Below, in pieces: positions 33,010 through 45,571 of a stretch of DNA of 64,000 nucleotides. The notes under the pieces are model-generated. The model did not search any database. It saw only the letters and a list, made by a program, of their open reading frames with translations, and was not told the DNA's origin. Source of the DNA: Oxytricha trifallax. Its lineage: Eukaryota > Ciliophora > Spirotrichea > Sporadotrichida > Oxytrichidae. The translations under genes were made by a program, and so were the position numbers. Every line of letters starts with the position of its first letter. Position 1 is the first letter of the stretch. Location: the NCBI GenBank assembly GCA_000711775.1, contig ARYC01001238.1, positions 1-64,000 on the forward strand. The letters run 5' to 3'.

Positions 33010-33820
33010 AATGAGCTGTATTTTTCATTTAAAAGTTATTAATTTTATTATCAATAATCGATACTTAATCTATAGTTATTATAAGTTTGTAAAAGTGAGG
33101 CAAAAGTAACAAAATTTTTCTAATTTTGCTCCACTTTAGTTAGACATCATTTTTATGATAGAATTTATAATTATCAGATTAGTAAGTTAATATTTGTTCT
33201 ATCACATTAATTTAGAGTATATTGGAATGTCAGTTTGATAATATAAAATGTAAGTACATCTCTAATAATTCTGATTATAATTACTTTATTAAACTATTTT
33301 CTGATAAAAACGTCTTAGCTATATATTGATAATTTATGATTCATAAACAGAATAAAAAGAAAAACAGAAATGATTGAAAATTACTTAACTTATAATTATA
33401 TATTTTAAACTATGCTTATCTTAACTTTTATTATCATTTAGATATCACTTCTAGTTATCAAACAATTTAAATGTTAAAATTATAAATAAGTATGAGCACT
33501 AATGTATAAATTACTAACTATTTTCATTTATACTTTAATTCATCAATTGTGATTTTTAATTTGATTCACGCTATGATTATTTATATGAGTATGAATCATG
33601 AATATTTAAATTTCTACAATTCACTTAACCAAAATTTGTTAAATGAGAGAAGATAATGACTTAAATACTAGTGAGCCAGGGAAGATCCATCTTGGTGATG
33701 AAAAAATGAAGTGAAATCCATATAAAGCTTTATTATTATTCAAAATCAATATTTATGTCACAAATTACTTCTAAAAAAGTCTTTTTATAATACCCTCGTA
33801 TCTCTCAATAATTCTCTAAA
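33010..33820. other. AT-rich spacer between 22-kD-like and transposase relics
   Basis: No coding evidence. It may be part of the same decayed element. Confidence 0.3.
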
Positions 33821-33825
33821 TTGTC

Positions 33826-34290
33826 TCAATTCTCACACTCTAAATTGCTATTTTAATCAACTAAAGATGCTTCTATTGATTTTTTCAAAATCCATTGTTA
33901 ATCAGAAAGGTTTTTATAATAATGATTGATTTTAGAAAAGTATTCCTCAATGCACTAAGAGGAGTATGTCGCATATAAAGTGCAATCAAACAATACCATT
34001 TGATTTAATTGTTTCACTGAAAGGGAGTGATGGGCACGAAGTTTGTCCCATAATATTATGACTCCATCTAAAGGATCTCTAACTTAGAGGTACTCAAGCA
34101 TGTCCAAGCAATCAATAGTATTTATTGAAAAATGCTTTATTAGGTACCCTCCCAAACTACTGGTCCTGCTTATCCCTACAATAGCTGCTAATGTTTTTAG
34201 ATTTTATTCTAATTTATTTATTTTACTTTTTCTGTATGACAAAGTCCAAGACTTTTAGGTAGCTTAAAAGGGCTTTAATATAATTACATA
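33826..34290 (-). pseudogene. Second IS630/Tc1-type transposase relic
   Basis: Minus-strand frame: KSWTLSYRKSKINKLEQNL, TLAAIVGISRTSSLGGYLIK, VIILWDKLRAHHSLSVKQLN (second Asp in WDK), ATYSSQCIEEYFSKINHYY (Glu in IEE), ending TGA 33826. TLAAIVGIS, DxLRAHH and YSSxxxIEExFSK match the relic at 16493-17080 position by position, showing they are one family. About 150 codons are open without TGA, so it is less decayed than the first. The N-terminal half was not resolved. Confidence 0.75.
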
Positions 34291-34299
34291 AGTTATTTT

Positions 34300-35800
34300 C
34301 CTCAAATACTGAACTCTTTCTTTTCAACAGTTGAAAGCAAGTGAATCGTTACTCTGTTTACTTTTCTTAATAAATATCTGTCATCCTGTGTTCTGTTTTC
34401 ATGAAATTATATTTTATGTTGTTTTTTTATAAATAAACTCGGAATTTTAGAAGCAGACAAATTAAACTCTGGGTACTTTCAATGCAGTTTAATAACTCTT
34501 GATTTATGAGAAAACCCTTCCATTAATCATGTGTTGAAGGTGCTATTGCATATGAAAGAAGCTATCCAGAATTGGTACTTCTCTAAGGGAAGATAACAAT
34601 GTCATGATGTCTTGGTACTTACAATCAAAGAACTAATAGACTTGATACAAGAGGACACTTAAGATGGATGATATCTCCCTGCAAGTTGTATAAGTTTTGT
34701 TACTTCGTAATGGGAGTTTAGTGCAATACCATGAAGCTGCTGGGTTTTTAAATTCTCTAACCTTGAAGTTCACATAATTAATCTTGCTAATGATATATTT
34801 GTTTATTTAAAAAAATTTACTTTATTTCGAAATTATGGGAATTAATTAAACAACTTATTAATCACTCCTTAATTTTAGATTGATATATTTTTAGAATCAG
34901 ATAAAATATAAATTTACGATTCCAAACAAGTCAATTGAAGATTAATTATTTATATTTTAATTAAAAAACTTTCTTAGTGTTGTTTCTTATGCTGTACCTT
35001 ATACTAGTTATATTATATTAAATATATTTTCGTAATCCCATAATCTTTTTAAATGGACAGTTCCTAGACTTCATTATTAGTGCAGTCACTTTCACAGTTT
35101 AAACTACTGAAAACTTCAGATCCTAAGTAAATTAACTGAAAACTGAACATTCAAAGCATTAATCACAACCTTTTAATTTTTGAAGACTTATAAGAACAGT
35201 CAATGGACTCATTTTTAGTAAAGAAACTTATCAAATAATAACTCTTAAGTTTAAACATGATTTATGATCAAACTCCTTGAAAATTACGACTAAAAAATAG
35301 CCTAATTAACCACTTAACAAAACAACATATTCAAGAAATTTACACATCTATTGCTGATGAACTAAAGGATTTATAGCAACTCGGAAAGTTACTGTCAGAA
35401 TTTATTCTCAAATATTTAAAGGAAAACCTTTATATTGATAAATAGCTTAATAAATTCAGAGAGGATTATATTAACAGAGATAAGCTAAATTTTTGCTTTA
35501 GAGTTATAATTTTACTATTAATAAATTAGCTAAAAAATAGGCAAATTAAAATATATTGAAAAATAAAAAATATTATTTGATATTTTAGCTGTCATGATTA
35601 TTTTATTTTATTTTCTAATTTTAATTTAACACTTGTTATAATAAAAGGAAGAATCATATTTAAGCTTATATTTCCGAGTCTCAATTCGTCTAAGCATTCG
35701 ATAAAATACAGGACTAAAAGAGATTAGGGCAAAACTAAACCAATACAGACAAGGGAAGAGAGATTACTACATCACGAGCAAGAATTAATGATAATAACAA
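34300..35800. other. Unassigned, AT-rich, possible N-terminal part of transposase relic at left
   Basis: 34300-34700 has weak minus-strand coding hints. The rest shows nothing recognisable. Confidence 0.3.
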
Positions 35801-35812
35801 AAGGGCTGAAAA

Positions 35813-36046
35813 ATGGAATTCCTTATTTTAAAATAACGCGTTCTGCTTAGATGTGCCCTCTCTTATGGCACATGGAGAAACCCACAAACAAAAATTGCAA
35901 CTGAAATATTAAGAGCACTTAAAGATAAAAGAAGCCTAATGGAACTATTAAAATTCTGCGAAAATTAAACTGCTTTTCAGAAAGTTTGCCGAGACTACGA
36001 TAAATTGAAGTATATACTTGCTTATGTAAGAGGTCACTTTGTTTGA
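35813..36046 (+). CDS. 77-codon ORF, family unknown
   Basis: ATG at 35813: MEFLILKQRVLLRCALSYGT, TEILRALKDKRSLMELLKFC, VCRDYDKLKYILAYVRGHFV, TGA 36044-36046. Well-mixed composition and helical pattern, two TAA/TAG Gln codons, no interruption. It may be the first exon of the coding material that follows on the same strand. Confidence 0.45.
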
Positions 36047-36377
36047 AACTGGCATTTACAAATAAATCAACTTAAAATGAATTTGCAGTATAACCAAATT
36101 ATCGATATTAACTAAAAGTAATATCGATAATATGGAGACCCATATATTTTTGAGTGAAAGTATTCAACGACAAGTAATTTATTTATAGTAATTTTCATTC
36201 GATTTTAAAATAAACTAATTACCTTACTACAAGCTAATTTTAATATTTTTTAGTAGAATATAGCTAAAGATTCATATTAATCATAATAATAATTAATCTT
36301 AAATTAGAGATTAATAAAATCATGGCAAATAAAAAATCAATGATATCTACCTTATTTATTTATATATTTTAATTTTC

Positions 36378-37500
36378 CAATTTTTAATGCATTTTATTAA
36401 TACTTAAAATGATCAGAATGTCACTTAGGAGAAGTTGAAAGGAATTATATAAATTTTTGAAGTTAAAATTATCGAGTTGGATTAATACAAGAGACATCTT
36501 GATGGTAGTATTATGGTCCTTAAAACTCAATTACAGGTAAAAGTGGATGTTAACTACCTCAGAAATCTGAAGAAGAGAATACAGGATTACGTACCTTGGG
36601 ATAGTGTCAAGTTGGCATATTAAGAACTTGCTTATTATGTCAAGATAGACACATTTGACAAATTTAAGAATGAAAATAACGAGACAATTCAGATGAGCGA
36701 AAATTGAATGACTTACTTTATAAAGAAATACGACTGCATAGAAGAAATCAAGTAAATGGGAGATGGTTTAAAAGTGATATTCAAAAATTATATCAGCGAG
36801 ATATGATTTCTAAAAATAGATATAAAATTTACGAAGAAAGGAGAAGATTATCAAAGATTAAACAGCTTTGAATTAAGGAAAAGTCTGAGTGGGATAGAAA
36901 ACGATATTGGACATACAAGAATGATTGCTACTTAGAAAGCTGACGATGCTGAGTTATACACTCTGAAAAATATTACCTACCAGTTCACTGCTAAGCATGA
37001 CTTAAGGGAAATTGAGAGTAACGTCTCCCAAAGATCTATAACAATTATTTTATTATTAAGAATTTTGTATTTTTATTGGAATTCTAGAAAGAGATGATAA
37101 AGCACACTTAACAAGCGAAAATACATAACGATCTAATCAAGAGATATAGGTGAAATTTCTATTTAAAAAGAATCAAAATGGGCATTGATTGAATTTAAGC
37201 AAGAAGTCAATGATAATTTTACTGAGCTGTCGAAGTCAACTGAAAAAGAGTAGAAGCCTTAAGAGATTGAAAAGAAAATCGTAGAAATCCAGAAATGTAG
37301 CAAAGATCAATTTGAATTAATTAATGAAGCCATTTTTTAAAATTATGAATGCTGTCAAGAAAATTAAGAAAAATTGGCATTCATGATTTATAATTTAGAA
37401 AATTTAGTAAATCAATAATTAATATTAAGTTAATTTGAATATTTATCATACAAATAAAAAATGGAAATGTCTAATAAAACGTTTTTATCTTCCTCATCAC
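36378..37500 (+). pseudogene. Coding region with in-frame TGAs, coiled-coil-like C-terminal part
   Basis: One plus-strand frame runs from ATG 36378 through QLQVKVDVNYLRNLKKRIQD, WDSVKLAYQELAYYVKIDTF, then TGA (36709), YFIKKYDCIEEIKQMGDGLK, TGA (36806), KKGEDYQRLNSFELRKSLSG and IGHTRMIATQKADDAELYTL. After an AT-rich gap (about 37040-37120) it reads GEISIQKESKWALIEFKQEV and KPQEIEKKIVEIQKCSKDQF. Two TGAs in one long frame mean decay, unresolved IESs, or unusual decoding. Family unknown. Confidence 0.45.
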
Positions 37501-37894
37501 CATAGTCATCTTAATTACTAGTATGAGAAGAGTCTTCTAAGTCCTCCCTCTATGTATCTTTGCGATGCACCTGTCAAGTGACACTTGTGATTTTACTAGG
37601 TTGGACCTCTAAAAAACTAAAGATGTGTAACTTACATTTTAAGTGAGCGCTCTAACTGCACTTGCTTCTTATCTATAAGAATACTTATTAATTTATTAAA
37701 TTATTGATTAAATTTATCTATTTCCTATTATAAATCATACTTAAATGGTGGTTAATCTAAAGGCGGCAAATCAAATGCTCATCCAAAGTAGGTTAATGCT
37801 ATGACAGTTATATCTTGAATGAAATTTAAGTTCTATAAATATAGAGTGTTTTTTAAACAATATAAATGTTTAGAATACTAAAGCAAATAAATCA

Positions 37895-38900
37895 GATGTT
37901 GAAGCTCTACATAAATTGGAACAAGCAATATTTATAGGAAATGACAAAATTTGTTTAAATTCTCTCTAAATAACTTAAATACATCTAGTATTATTTAAAG
38001 AGCCCATTCGTTCATCTTTCATGAATGTTTAGGAAATACCCAAGAACAGAGGATATTAAAAATGATTTTGTTTACACAACTGAATGTATTGCTAAATGGG
38101 TGAATAAATATGATACACATTTATAAACATAAAGATTGGGTAACTAAGAAGATTTTTAAAACTAAATGGAACAAGAAGAAGATGGAAAAATGCTTAAGGC
38201 ATACTTCATAAATTATGTAGGATCAGATGAAGAGCCACTCCAGTGTTCAGTATAACAGAAGAATACCTAACATAATTGAAATCAAATACTATACTACGAA
38301 CAGCCCCATAAAATTATGTATGATTTATGCTTACATTTAAATCCAAATAAAGACTCGAATAAGCAGAGTTAAATGTCCATGGAAATTAAGTCCCGTAAAA
38401 TACCAAGTTTCATCAAAGATAGAAGCCTGATTTTATACAAAAATCTGATTAGTGAAATCTCTTTCTTAGCAAAATAGTTTTATTTCTCCATCTTACTAAA
38501 CCTTCAATGATACTTCACCCGAGTACTCAATAATGCAAGGGAATCAAATGAATGAATTATTTGGAAGGATGCAGCAAAATCAAGAAAAATAATGTAATGC
38601 ACTTGGCTAAAATGTCAATCACAACTCTCCACTCTCGTTATTTAATTTTCAATTGTATTATTTTACTTTAGAGTGGATGAAGATAGGTAGTAGAAATCAT
38701 CGAGAAAAATGGTCTTGGGAAAATTAAAAAAAATAGAAATTGATCAAATAAAAATAATTATAACAATACAAGCACCAGTAATGCTAATATAACAGGAGCA
38801 AATAATATATCTTCCACAAAATTTTCAATTTTAGAATCTATCAAGATTATAAACAGATTGTATAATAATAAGGCTTTTGCTTAACATATTGATTTACTTT
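37895..38900 (+). pseudogene. Coding remnant following the previous one
   Basis: Blocks DVEALHKLEQAIFIGNDKIC, RKYPRTEDIKNDFVYTTECI, AKWVNKYDTHL, MLKAYFINYVGSDEEPLQCS, TGA (38279), HKIMYDLCLHLNPNKDSNKQ, MEIKSRKIPSFIKDRSLILY, then MQGNQMNELFGRMQQNQEKQ and SILESIKIINRLYNNKAFAQ (38830). Frames shift by one base several times. Same strand and similar decay state as the region upstream; possibly one gene. Confidence 0.4.
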
Positions 38901-39088
38901 TAATTTTAGTAAATATAATTAAAAATTGATTATTTTAGGATAAGAAAAAAGTGATTTTAATTTAAGATTCTTGGAATGATAATATAATTAATTTCAAGTG
39001 AGATTGGGTTTGTATGAGTTGGAATAATAAATAACTCTGTAGTATTATAGGAAAGTAAATTATTAAGAGACGAGACGAAGTGGTTTCA

Positions 39089-39547
39089 TCAAAAGAAACA
39101 AATAAGGAGTTTAATTATTGAAAGTAATTCAATTTTTTAATATTGTAAAGAATCTTTGTCGCCATTATCAGCCTTTAATAGTTTGAATAGACTTTTTAAT
39201 TTTCTTGATACTGAAAATCTTTCTTCGTTTATTATTAAGAGTAAGTTTCAACTTTTGTAAATCTTTTTGGAAGTCATTTACTTAGCATGAGTTTTATTTA
39301 TATTATTGTATATCTATAAGTTTTGGGGTTTAAACTCTTGCTTTTGACAACCTTTGAACTGTTTGATTTAAACTTATCGAAGGTAGATCTTCTACCCATT
39401 TTTAACGAGTTAGCAGTTAAATGAATTTAAGCTGAGGATATCTAACTAGGGGGATTCAGGTCTTTTGAGCTCATTCGCTACTTCATAGATACATCGTTAT
39501 ATAGCTTCTTGTATAGTTTTATACTCTTTATCTTCAATTGAAGGCAT
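39089..39547 (-). CDS. Gene start, family unknown
   Basis: ATG at 39547: MPSIEDKEYKTIQEAIQRCI, YEVANELKRPESPQLDILSL, then Gln/Lys-rich sequence, one in-frame TGA near 39255, and INEERFSVSRKLKSLFKLLK to the TGA at 39089-39091. The first 45 codons look like a true conserved N-terminus. The downstream part may include an intron. Confidence 0.4.
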
Positions 39548-39732
39548 TTTTTTCTCAAATTAATCTTACAAATATTTTATTTATTATTATTTGATTATAA
39601 ATTTTTAAATCCATTTTCTTAATCAATTAGCTTTTTGGACATCTCACGAGCCTTATCTAAACTAGATAGCTCGTCAATTCTAACTTAATTGTGATATTAA
39701 CTAAGCTCTCAATAGCATTAGCTTTAACTCAT

Positions 39733-40218
39733 TCATGATTTATAGTATGAAAACTTTAAATTAATAATTATTTTATTATCATTGAAGCTAATGCTTAATA
39801 TACTACTTGAAAATTGAAATCTCTCTAAAATAGTATCATCTTCCTCATCATAGTCATCGTCTTCATCATCAGTTTCTTTTAAGTATTATAAGTTCCCTTC
39901 CTATTGTAATTATTAATTCTCTTCTTTGGGATTTGAACTTCTTGTTCTTTTAATCAAAGAACAAGAAGTTTAAGGGGTCCTCATGAATAAATTACTCTAA
40001 AAATAAAGGAGTGGCTTTTTATTTTGCCGTAATTATTATAGTCTATATTAGCTAATTGAGATATTCGGAAGGCCCTTGCGATTCTACTATAGTTGCTTTT
40101 TTATTCTATTGTCTGTAAAGTTATCAGAGTAAATAAGTCTCTCAAGGGTATTAGAAGGTTGCTTACAATGCTTCTGAATCTCTTTAAGGCTATTTGATAT
40201 AAGATTCCTCTTCCCTAG
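39733..40218 (-). CDS. Open 160-codon reading frame with acidic tract
   Basis: No TGA from 40218 to 39733: NLISNSLKEIQKHCKQPSNT, LERLIYSDNFTDNRIKKQLQ, QNRKGLPNISISQ, MRTPQTSCSLIKRTRSSNPK, then the acidic ETDDEDDDYDEEDDTILERF. An in-frame TGA precedes it (40219-40221), so its start is upstream or lost. Basic/Ser then acidic layout resembles a nuclear or regulatory protein, but no domain is recognised. It spans the perfect hairpin at 39936-39970. Confidence 0.45.
39936..39970. repeat. Perfect hairpin, 15-bp arms
   Basis: AACTTCTTGTTCTTT, loop TAATC, AAAGAACAAGAAGTT. It lies inside the open frame (reading TSCSLIKRTRSS). Confidence 0.7.
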
Positions 40219-40627
40219 TCAACTTATCTTATCTGAGACATCTTGTGCAATAAAAATTTCCCTTACAGCAAAAAAATATCCACTCTTAATTTTGTTTTAA
40301 GCCTCTATAAGGTATATTTTTTATGCAAAAAGAACAAAACTATTGGTTGCAATTATTTTAAACTAAATCTATGGATTGATTCTTTTTTTTCTTATCAAAT
40401 ATGGTCTTGTCCAAAATGTAATGATTCGCAAGTTTATCATTTTGAAACCCAACATTTAAATTGTTAAGCAGTTAAATTCTTAATTTAAGGGTAGAAACAG
40501 TCCGTGTACTTAGCTCTTATAATTGCATTTCGCTAGTATATAAGTGACCTTGTATTATTTACAGTGGTGGGCGGAATCCCCATGAATTTTTCTTCAAAGG
40601 TTACTTTTCAAGTCTAATTCTAAAGCT

Positions 40628-41020
40628 TCTTTCAGCTTTTTTTAATTTTTATTTGTTGCTCGACTTTCTAATCGATATGTTCATTTCTTCTCTCAAATAG
40701 TCTAAAAAGTAGATTTCTTAGTCAGTGATCAATTAGTCATCTTATTTTTATAAAGGATTGAACTTTAATAGATATTTATGACATTTAAGGTTATCTTGGA
40801 TTGGAGAATTTTATCATCTTTCTTAAATATATTTGAGGCAGGTTTTCTTCTGTTGCCCAATAAAGTGGTTAGAAAACTTTAATTCTTTCAATCAATTCTG
40901 GTATTTGTTTAGTTTCTATTTAGATAAGCTGCTTCGTTTCAACTTCCCGAAGTCTCTAGATTTTGTATTTTATTGTTTGCTCTCTTTCTGACTCGCATTT
41001 AATCTCCTCTTGTATAAAAT
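40628..41020 (-). pseudogene. Coding remnant with coiled-coil character
   Basis: Minus strand: EEIKCESEREQTIKYKIQRL, REVETKQLIQIETKQIPELI, WATEENLPQIYLRKMIKFSN; then the same frame has TGAs around LIDH and continues LRNLLFRLFERRNEHIDQKV to TGA about 40630. Unknown family. Confidence 0.4.
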
Positions 41021-41029
41021 CTTTTAATT

Positions 41030-42060
41030 TGTAAAAGTTTAATTTTATTTGTTATATTACAAGGCAAGGCTCTTTGCTTAACCATTATATTTGAAATAAG
41101 CAATGCTATAGAGATTTTTGGCTGTAGTGGAAGGTTAATATAAAGCAAAAACATTTTCAACCTTCAATTTTTAAAATTTATTTCAATATTAAATTTTTTA
41201 ATTTCAAGATCAATAATGATCAAGGTATTGACCCTCAAGCTTCAATCTTTTACAACATCGTCGCTTCAACGTTTTAAAGGTTAAAGCTTGAACATTAATA
41301 AAAAGATTTTATTTAACATTAACTTAAAGTACTGAAATATTAAAATATCAGAATATTATAGTCATATTTGGAATGTAAACATATAATCTGGGGATTATTA
41401 TGCAAATTAGCGCTTTGAATGATTATATTAGGAGCATAAATTTAATTGTTTTGAACTTTTATATTGTCGAATCCAAGCATTATTTTTCCCTTTCATTATG
41501 ATGTGAGTCATAAACAAGATTTTAATGTTTTGAGCTTTAATTCTTTTTTATCTAAAAAAGATATAAAGAAAATATCTTACTAGAGAGACCCACTAAAGTA
41601 GCCAAATTATTTATCTTGACTTGATAATCTTCATGGAAACTAAATAGCTAATAATAATAAAACGTCTGCTTAATAGGTTTGCTTTTATCAACTTTGGGTA
41701 TGTCGATGTGCTTTCCTTTAAAAGAAATCATGGAATAAATGAAGTGATACTTTTTACAGGGACATATTATGCCTAGAGTAGAGATTTGTACTCATGAGGC
41801 AAGAGAGTTATCTTAAATTAACTCTCTTTCATTCTATTTAAGAGCTTATATATTTAACGAAAATCTCTATCATCCCTCAATGCGTCTATCACAAAATGTA
41901 AAGATATTCAATAGTTTAACATTTTACTTAAATGAAATATATAATTAACATCTATTGGGAAAAAATACAGAAAATTTAATAATAATAATACTTATAATAA
42001 TGTGATCACACTGAGGTCTCTGGGGACCCCCGATCTAAAATATATGATAGTATGTAAAGG
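41030..42060. other. AT-rich, nothing recognised
   Basis: No supported gene, repeat or element. Confidence 0.4.
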
Positions 42061-42120
42061 ACAAGCCCTTTTCAATTAATGGTGTCTTCAATTTTGACAC
42101 TCTGAACTACTACCAAGCAT

Positions 42121-43430
42121 TCACTTTCTCTTCTTCTTCTTGATGATTTTGTTTCTCTTGTCAGCCTATTCTTGATTGATTTCACTTTACTTAGCGAAAA
42201 AGTATTGTGAAGGGTCGGAATTTCCTTAGAAAAGGACAGATTCTGCAATGAGAATTAGAGTGACTTGACCTATTTGATATGTAGCACATGTCTATGTGAG
42301 GAGAAAGCATTTATAGTACTACGAATTTTCTATTATTAGTTGTTCAAGTTTCGAATTTTAATAACATCAGCTTTGATATTAGATCCTGAGTAATTATTAT
42401 TATTATTAATTTCAGGTTTAAATATTAATAAGATTTTTTCTTTCTTCTAGATCTCATTATCTGATGTAAATCTGATCGGGTTGTCGACTTTTATGTAATT
42501 TATTTTGTCTATGGGTTAATCAAGATGATCAATTTTCCAGGTTTCTAAGTATTCCTATGTATTATTACGTCCTTTTTTTGTCATTGATGAGTTCATTCTG
42601 TGACTGAAGAGGTTTTTGATGAATTGGGGAGACTGGTTCTATTTACTAGTCATGTGTAGAGATATTTTACTCTACTGCCTAATTTTTTTGATTTTGTCAA
42701 AATTTATTGTTAAGTTGTGGTCTCTCCTTTACATATTTAGTATAGGAAATACGTCATCCCTAATTTTGGTATGTTTTTCCTATTAAGTTGTAATTTCAGG
42801 AGAAAACAATTCAATGGGACTTTGTGGGTCGGGTCTCAGGGTTTCTAGTTGAAATCTATATGTTATATTGAAGTTGGAAAGATTTTGAAGTCTACGTTAA
42901 ACAGATCTTGATAAACTAGAGGCTTGTTTGTATGTTGGAGGAAACCATGGTTAGTATTAGCTTATGATTAAGGAAATATAGGTTTCTACCATTGAGTTTG
43001 GAACTAGGTTTGCTATGACTTCAAAGTTAGTTACTAAATATAAGGTTAGAGGCTAGTTTATGGAAGACTAAATTTTTCTATATATTTTTAGGAAAATATA
43101 TTTTGAGTCTTATTTTATTAAAAAAGTGAAGGTTGTTAGCTCTATTAGCAAAATGGAATAGAAGTAGGAGTCTCCTGTAGCTATTATTGTTGTTGTTGTT
43201 GGATTGTTCTTTCTCTTTGTATGGTTTATTCAAATTGTTAGAAAAATTTGTCATCCATCTAGGTTTCATCAAGTTACTTAGCTAATAGACTAGCTTAGTA
43301 AAAGGTTAATTTTTATTATAGGAGTCCTTTATTTGCACAGTATTGGATCTTTTTCTTTTGTAGTGGGTTAAGATCTTACAGTAGTGGCTCTATTTGGTTG
43401 TTTAAATAGTCATCTCCCTTAACAGCGGGT
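42121..43430 (-). CDS. Long minus-strand gene (two to three frames), family unknown
   Basis: Strong coding character over 1.3 kb: MTIQTTKQSHYCKILTHYKR, KPRWMTNFSNNLNKPYKEKE plus an Asn run (about 43260-43170), NTNHGFLQHTNKPLVYQDLF and NVDFKIFPTSI (about 42950-42870), then about 190 codons without TGA from RFQLETLRPDPQSPIELFSP to KINYIKVDNPIRFTSDNEIQ (42860-42440), and the end FLLTQTCATYQIGQVTLILI...NKIIKKKKRK at TGA 42121. Frame changes near 43020 and 42870 may be introns. The low lesion density suggests a living gene or recent copy. No domain recognised. Confidence 0.5.
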
Positions 43431-43449
43431 AGATGGAGCTCTTAATTAT

Positions 43450-44280
43450 GGTTGAGCGACTGGCTACTAGGAAAGTGTTTCATTTCTGACTTTTCATCAT
43501 AATTCCTATACGTCAACCTATTAACTTTTTAAGTTAATAGTTTAGAAAATTTAATTCATCTTTTACCACTTCTACTTAGTGACAACTTTGTGTTTTGGAA
43601 AGATTTCTTTGATAATGAATTGCTAAGGGTATAAATTTTACTCCTATCTTGAGAACCACCATTTAATTTCTTTTTAATAATAATTTTTTTCAAGATTTTA
43701 TTGATTTACAAGCTCCTTAAACATGTTTCATTATCTTAAAACCATTCTATCATAAAACTTATAAATGACTGAAGTTATTATTACAATATTAGATTTGAAT
43801 ATTAAATTTTAATCATAATTTGATTTATATACTCTGAATATGGAGTATGTTAATTCAAAAAATATGAATTTCAAACATCAATATTTCAACTCTTTCAACA
43901 ACAATAATAACAGTTACTTCACCTATAATAATAAAAACAACAAATACAACTAATAAAACTACTACAATTAAAACCATAAACCCAAACTTTTTTAATTAAA
44001 AGAGATCAGAAGAAACTTACCTGCCACTATTTTGGCAATACTACAGATAGAAGTTTAAACCAAAATTCTAAATTAAATATGTGTCAGTAATACTTATTTT
44101 GCTCTTGCTCTCTCATTCTTTAGTGCAATATGGCCAATCTTTCAAGCTTTTGCCAAAATGCAGTCAATCCAATTATTTTATTGTTTATTAGAGTAAAAGC
44201 AATTAGGTTATTATATCAGTTAAATTAATAATTTTATTGCTTTTACTCTCTCTTTTGTCTATCTCCATTAGCATTAAATG
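43450..44280. other. AT-rich with Asn-codon-rich tracts, no supported gene
   Basis: About 43890-44000 is rich in AAC/AAT triplets on the plus strand. Otherwise nothing recognised. Confidence 0.3.
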
Positions 44281-44285
44281 TGTGC

Positions 44286-44850
44286 TCATGTAAATATAAC
44301 ATTCATTATAAAAATTATAATCTAAAAATCTTACTCTCCTTATAGTCCCAATTATTCTTGAATTTTCTTCATGTCTAATAGCTCAGAAGAAGCTTTAGGG
44401 ATAGTAAACAGTTCAGTCTTTAGTTTGACTCTGTTATCTTCGAGTTCTTTAGCATGTTTATTCTCAAGTTTATCCTTTTATCTCTTATAATCAACTTGAT
44501 ATTGCAAAGTCTGCTCATCCCATGCTCAATTGAATTATTAATTCTCTAAAATATGTACTTGTTCAACTTCTTGCTTCTTTTCCTCTTATTTCATCAAAAG
44601 TTCATCCCATCTGCTATTGAATTGCTTAAGTTTAAATTCATTTGCCATTTCAACCACTATAAATAAATCAATCAACTATTTTTATGAATTGATACTTTCT
44701 TCAATGTTTGCTTACCAACATATCTCAGCTCCTTGCCATAAGTCTTTTAATATTCTTCAAGTAACTTACTATAATATAATCTGCTAATATAAACTATATT
44801 TTATGACACTATGTATATCTTCTTAGACAGATTAATTCATTACTTGACTT
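44286..44850 (-). pseudogene. Coiled-coil protein gene fragment with an intron and one TGA
   Basis: Exon 1 YYSKLLEEYQKTYGKELRYV is joined by a 59-nt GT-AG intron (44657-44715) to VVEMANEFKLKQFNSRWDEL and MKQEEKKQEVEQVHILENQQ; after TGA (44526-44528) the same frame continues AWDEQTLQYQVDYKRQKDKL, ENKHAKELEDNRVKLKTELF, then PKASSELLDMKKIQEQLG. Heptad-like charge pattern. The KHAKELE...PxxSSELLxxxKIQExL pattern recalls a family of coiled-coil proteins common in ciliates, but this is from memory, not a search. The TGA in the middle suggests a decayed paralogue. Confidence 0.55.
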
Positions 44851-45037
44851 GCGATCAATTATGGAGGTGATTTATACATTTTTATTTACTAATTCATTAT
44901 AGTATTTAACTTAATTACAGTAAACTTGTTATCAACATTATAATAAATTGCATTAAACTCCCAATAATATAAATATAATAGATTTTATTATATAAAATGA
45001 TATTGATTTAAGAGCATATCTTTTAAAGTGAATTAAC

Positions 45038-45571
45038 ATGAAAAATTTTGAAGAATTTGCTTTCACTGACGATGTCTGTTCAGCTTATAATAACTACAAC
45101 GCATAAGAAGCCATTGATGCCAAGCAACAGACAACATATTTAAAATACAGGCTTATCTGATTCAGGGATAATGTTAATGAGCAAGTATCAAAGTCCGTAC
45201 TAAAATTAAACTTCGCTTTAATTAGGCTTTATCTCTGGAATTAATTTAAACTCATAATTATTCAACCTTAGGATAGAAAAATAAATCTTATTTTGTATAA
45301 GATGGTACAGCAATTGAAGACAAAGAACTGTTGATAACTCATCAAGAAGCCTTTGTAGCTTACTTCACTTAACATAACTTATATAAAAGCTTAGACTTTG
45401 ACAGCGATAGTTACTAGAGAAATTCAATCACACTTGATTTCTAAGAAGATACACTTATATATCTCTTAGAGAAGGCTGAGGATAATAAGTATGCAACGTT
45501 TTAGTTGATAAATCATATAACTTACTTGAAAGTTTCCTTCTTTAAATTATATTAAGTCAGAGTGGGACATT
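45038..45571 (+). CDS. Host gene, 5' part, interrupted in frame by TBE-D
   Basis: ATG at 45038: MKNFEEFAFTDDVCSAYNNY, QEAIDAKQQTTYLKYRLI, TGA (about 45160), RDNVNEQVSKSVLKLNFALI. After a probable intron or frame change near 45255-45300 it reads DGTAIEDKELLITHQEAFVA, YFTQHNLYKSLDFDSDSYQR, LIYLLEKAEDNKYATFQLIN and KVSFFKLYQVRVGH into the ATT target site. It continues at 50256 once TBE-D is removed. Family unknown. Confidence 0.5.

Noticed and set aside
36378..37500. TGA as a Trp codon in this organism
   Set aside because: Intact TBE genes and several host frames end at TGA, TGG occurs normally in the same frames, and frameshifts accompany the TGAs; decay explains them.
43078..43272. Short ORF as a separate gene
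   Set aside because: It is an inner piece of the longer minus-strand gene at 42121-43430 when TAA/TAG are read as Gln.
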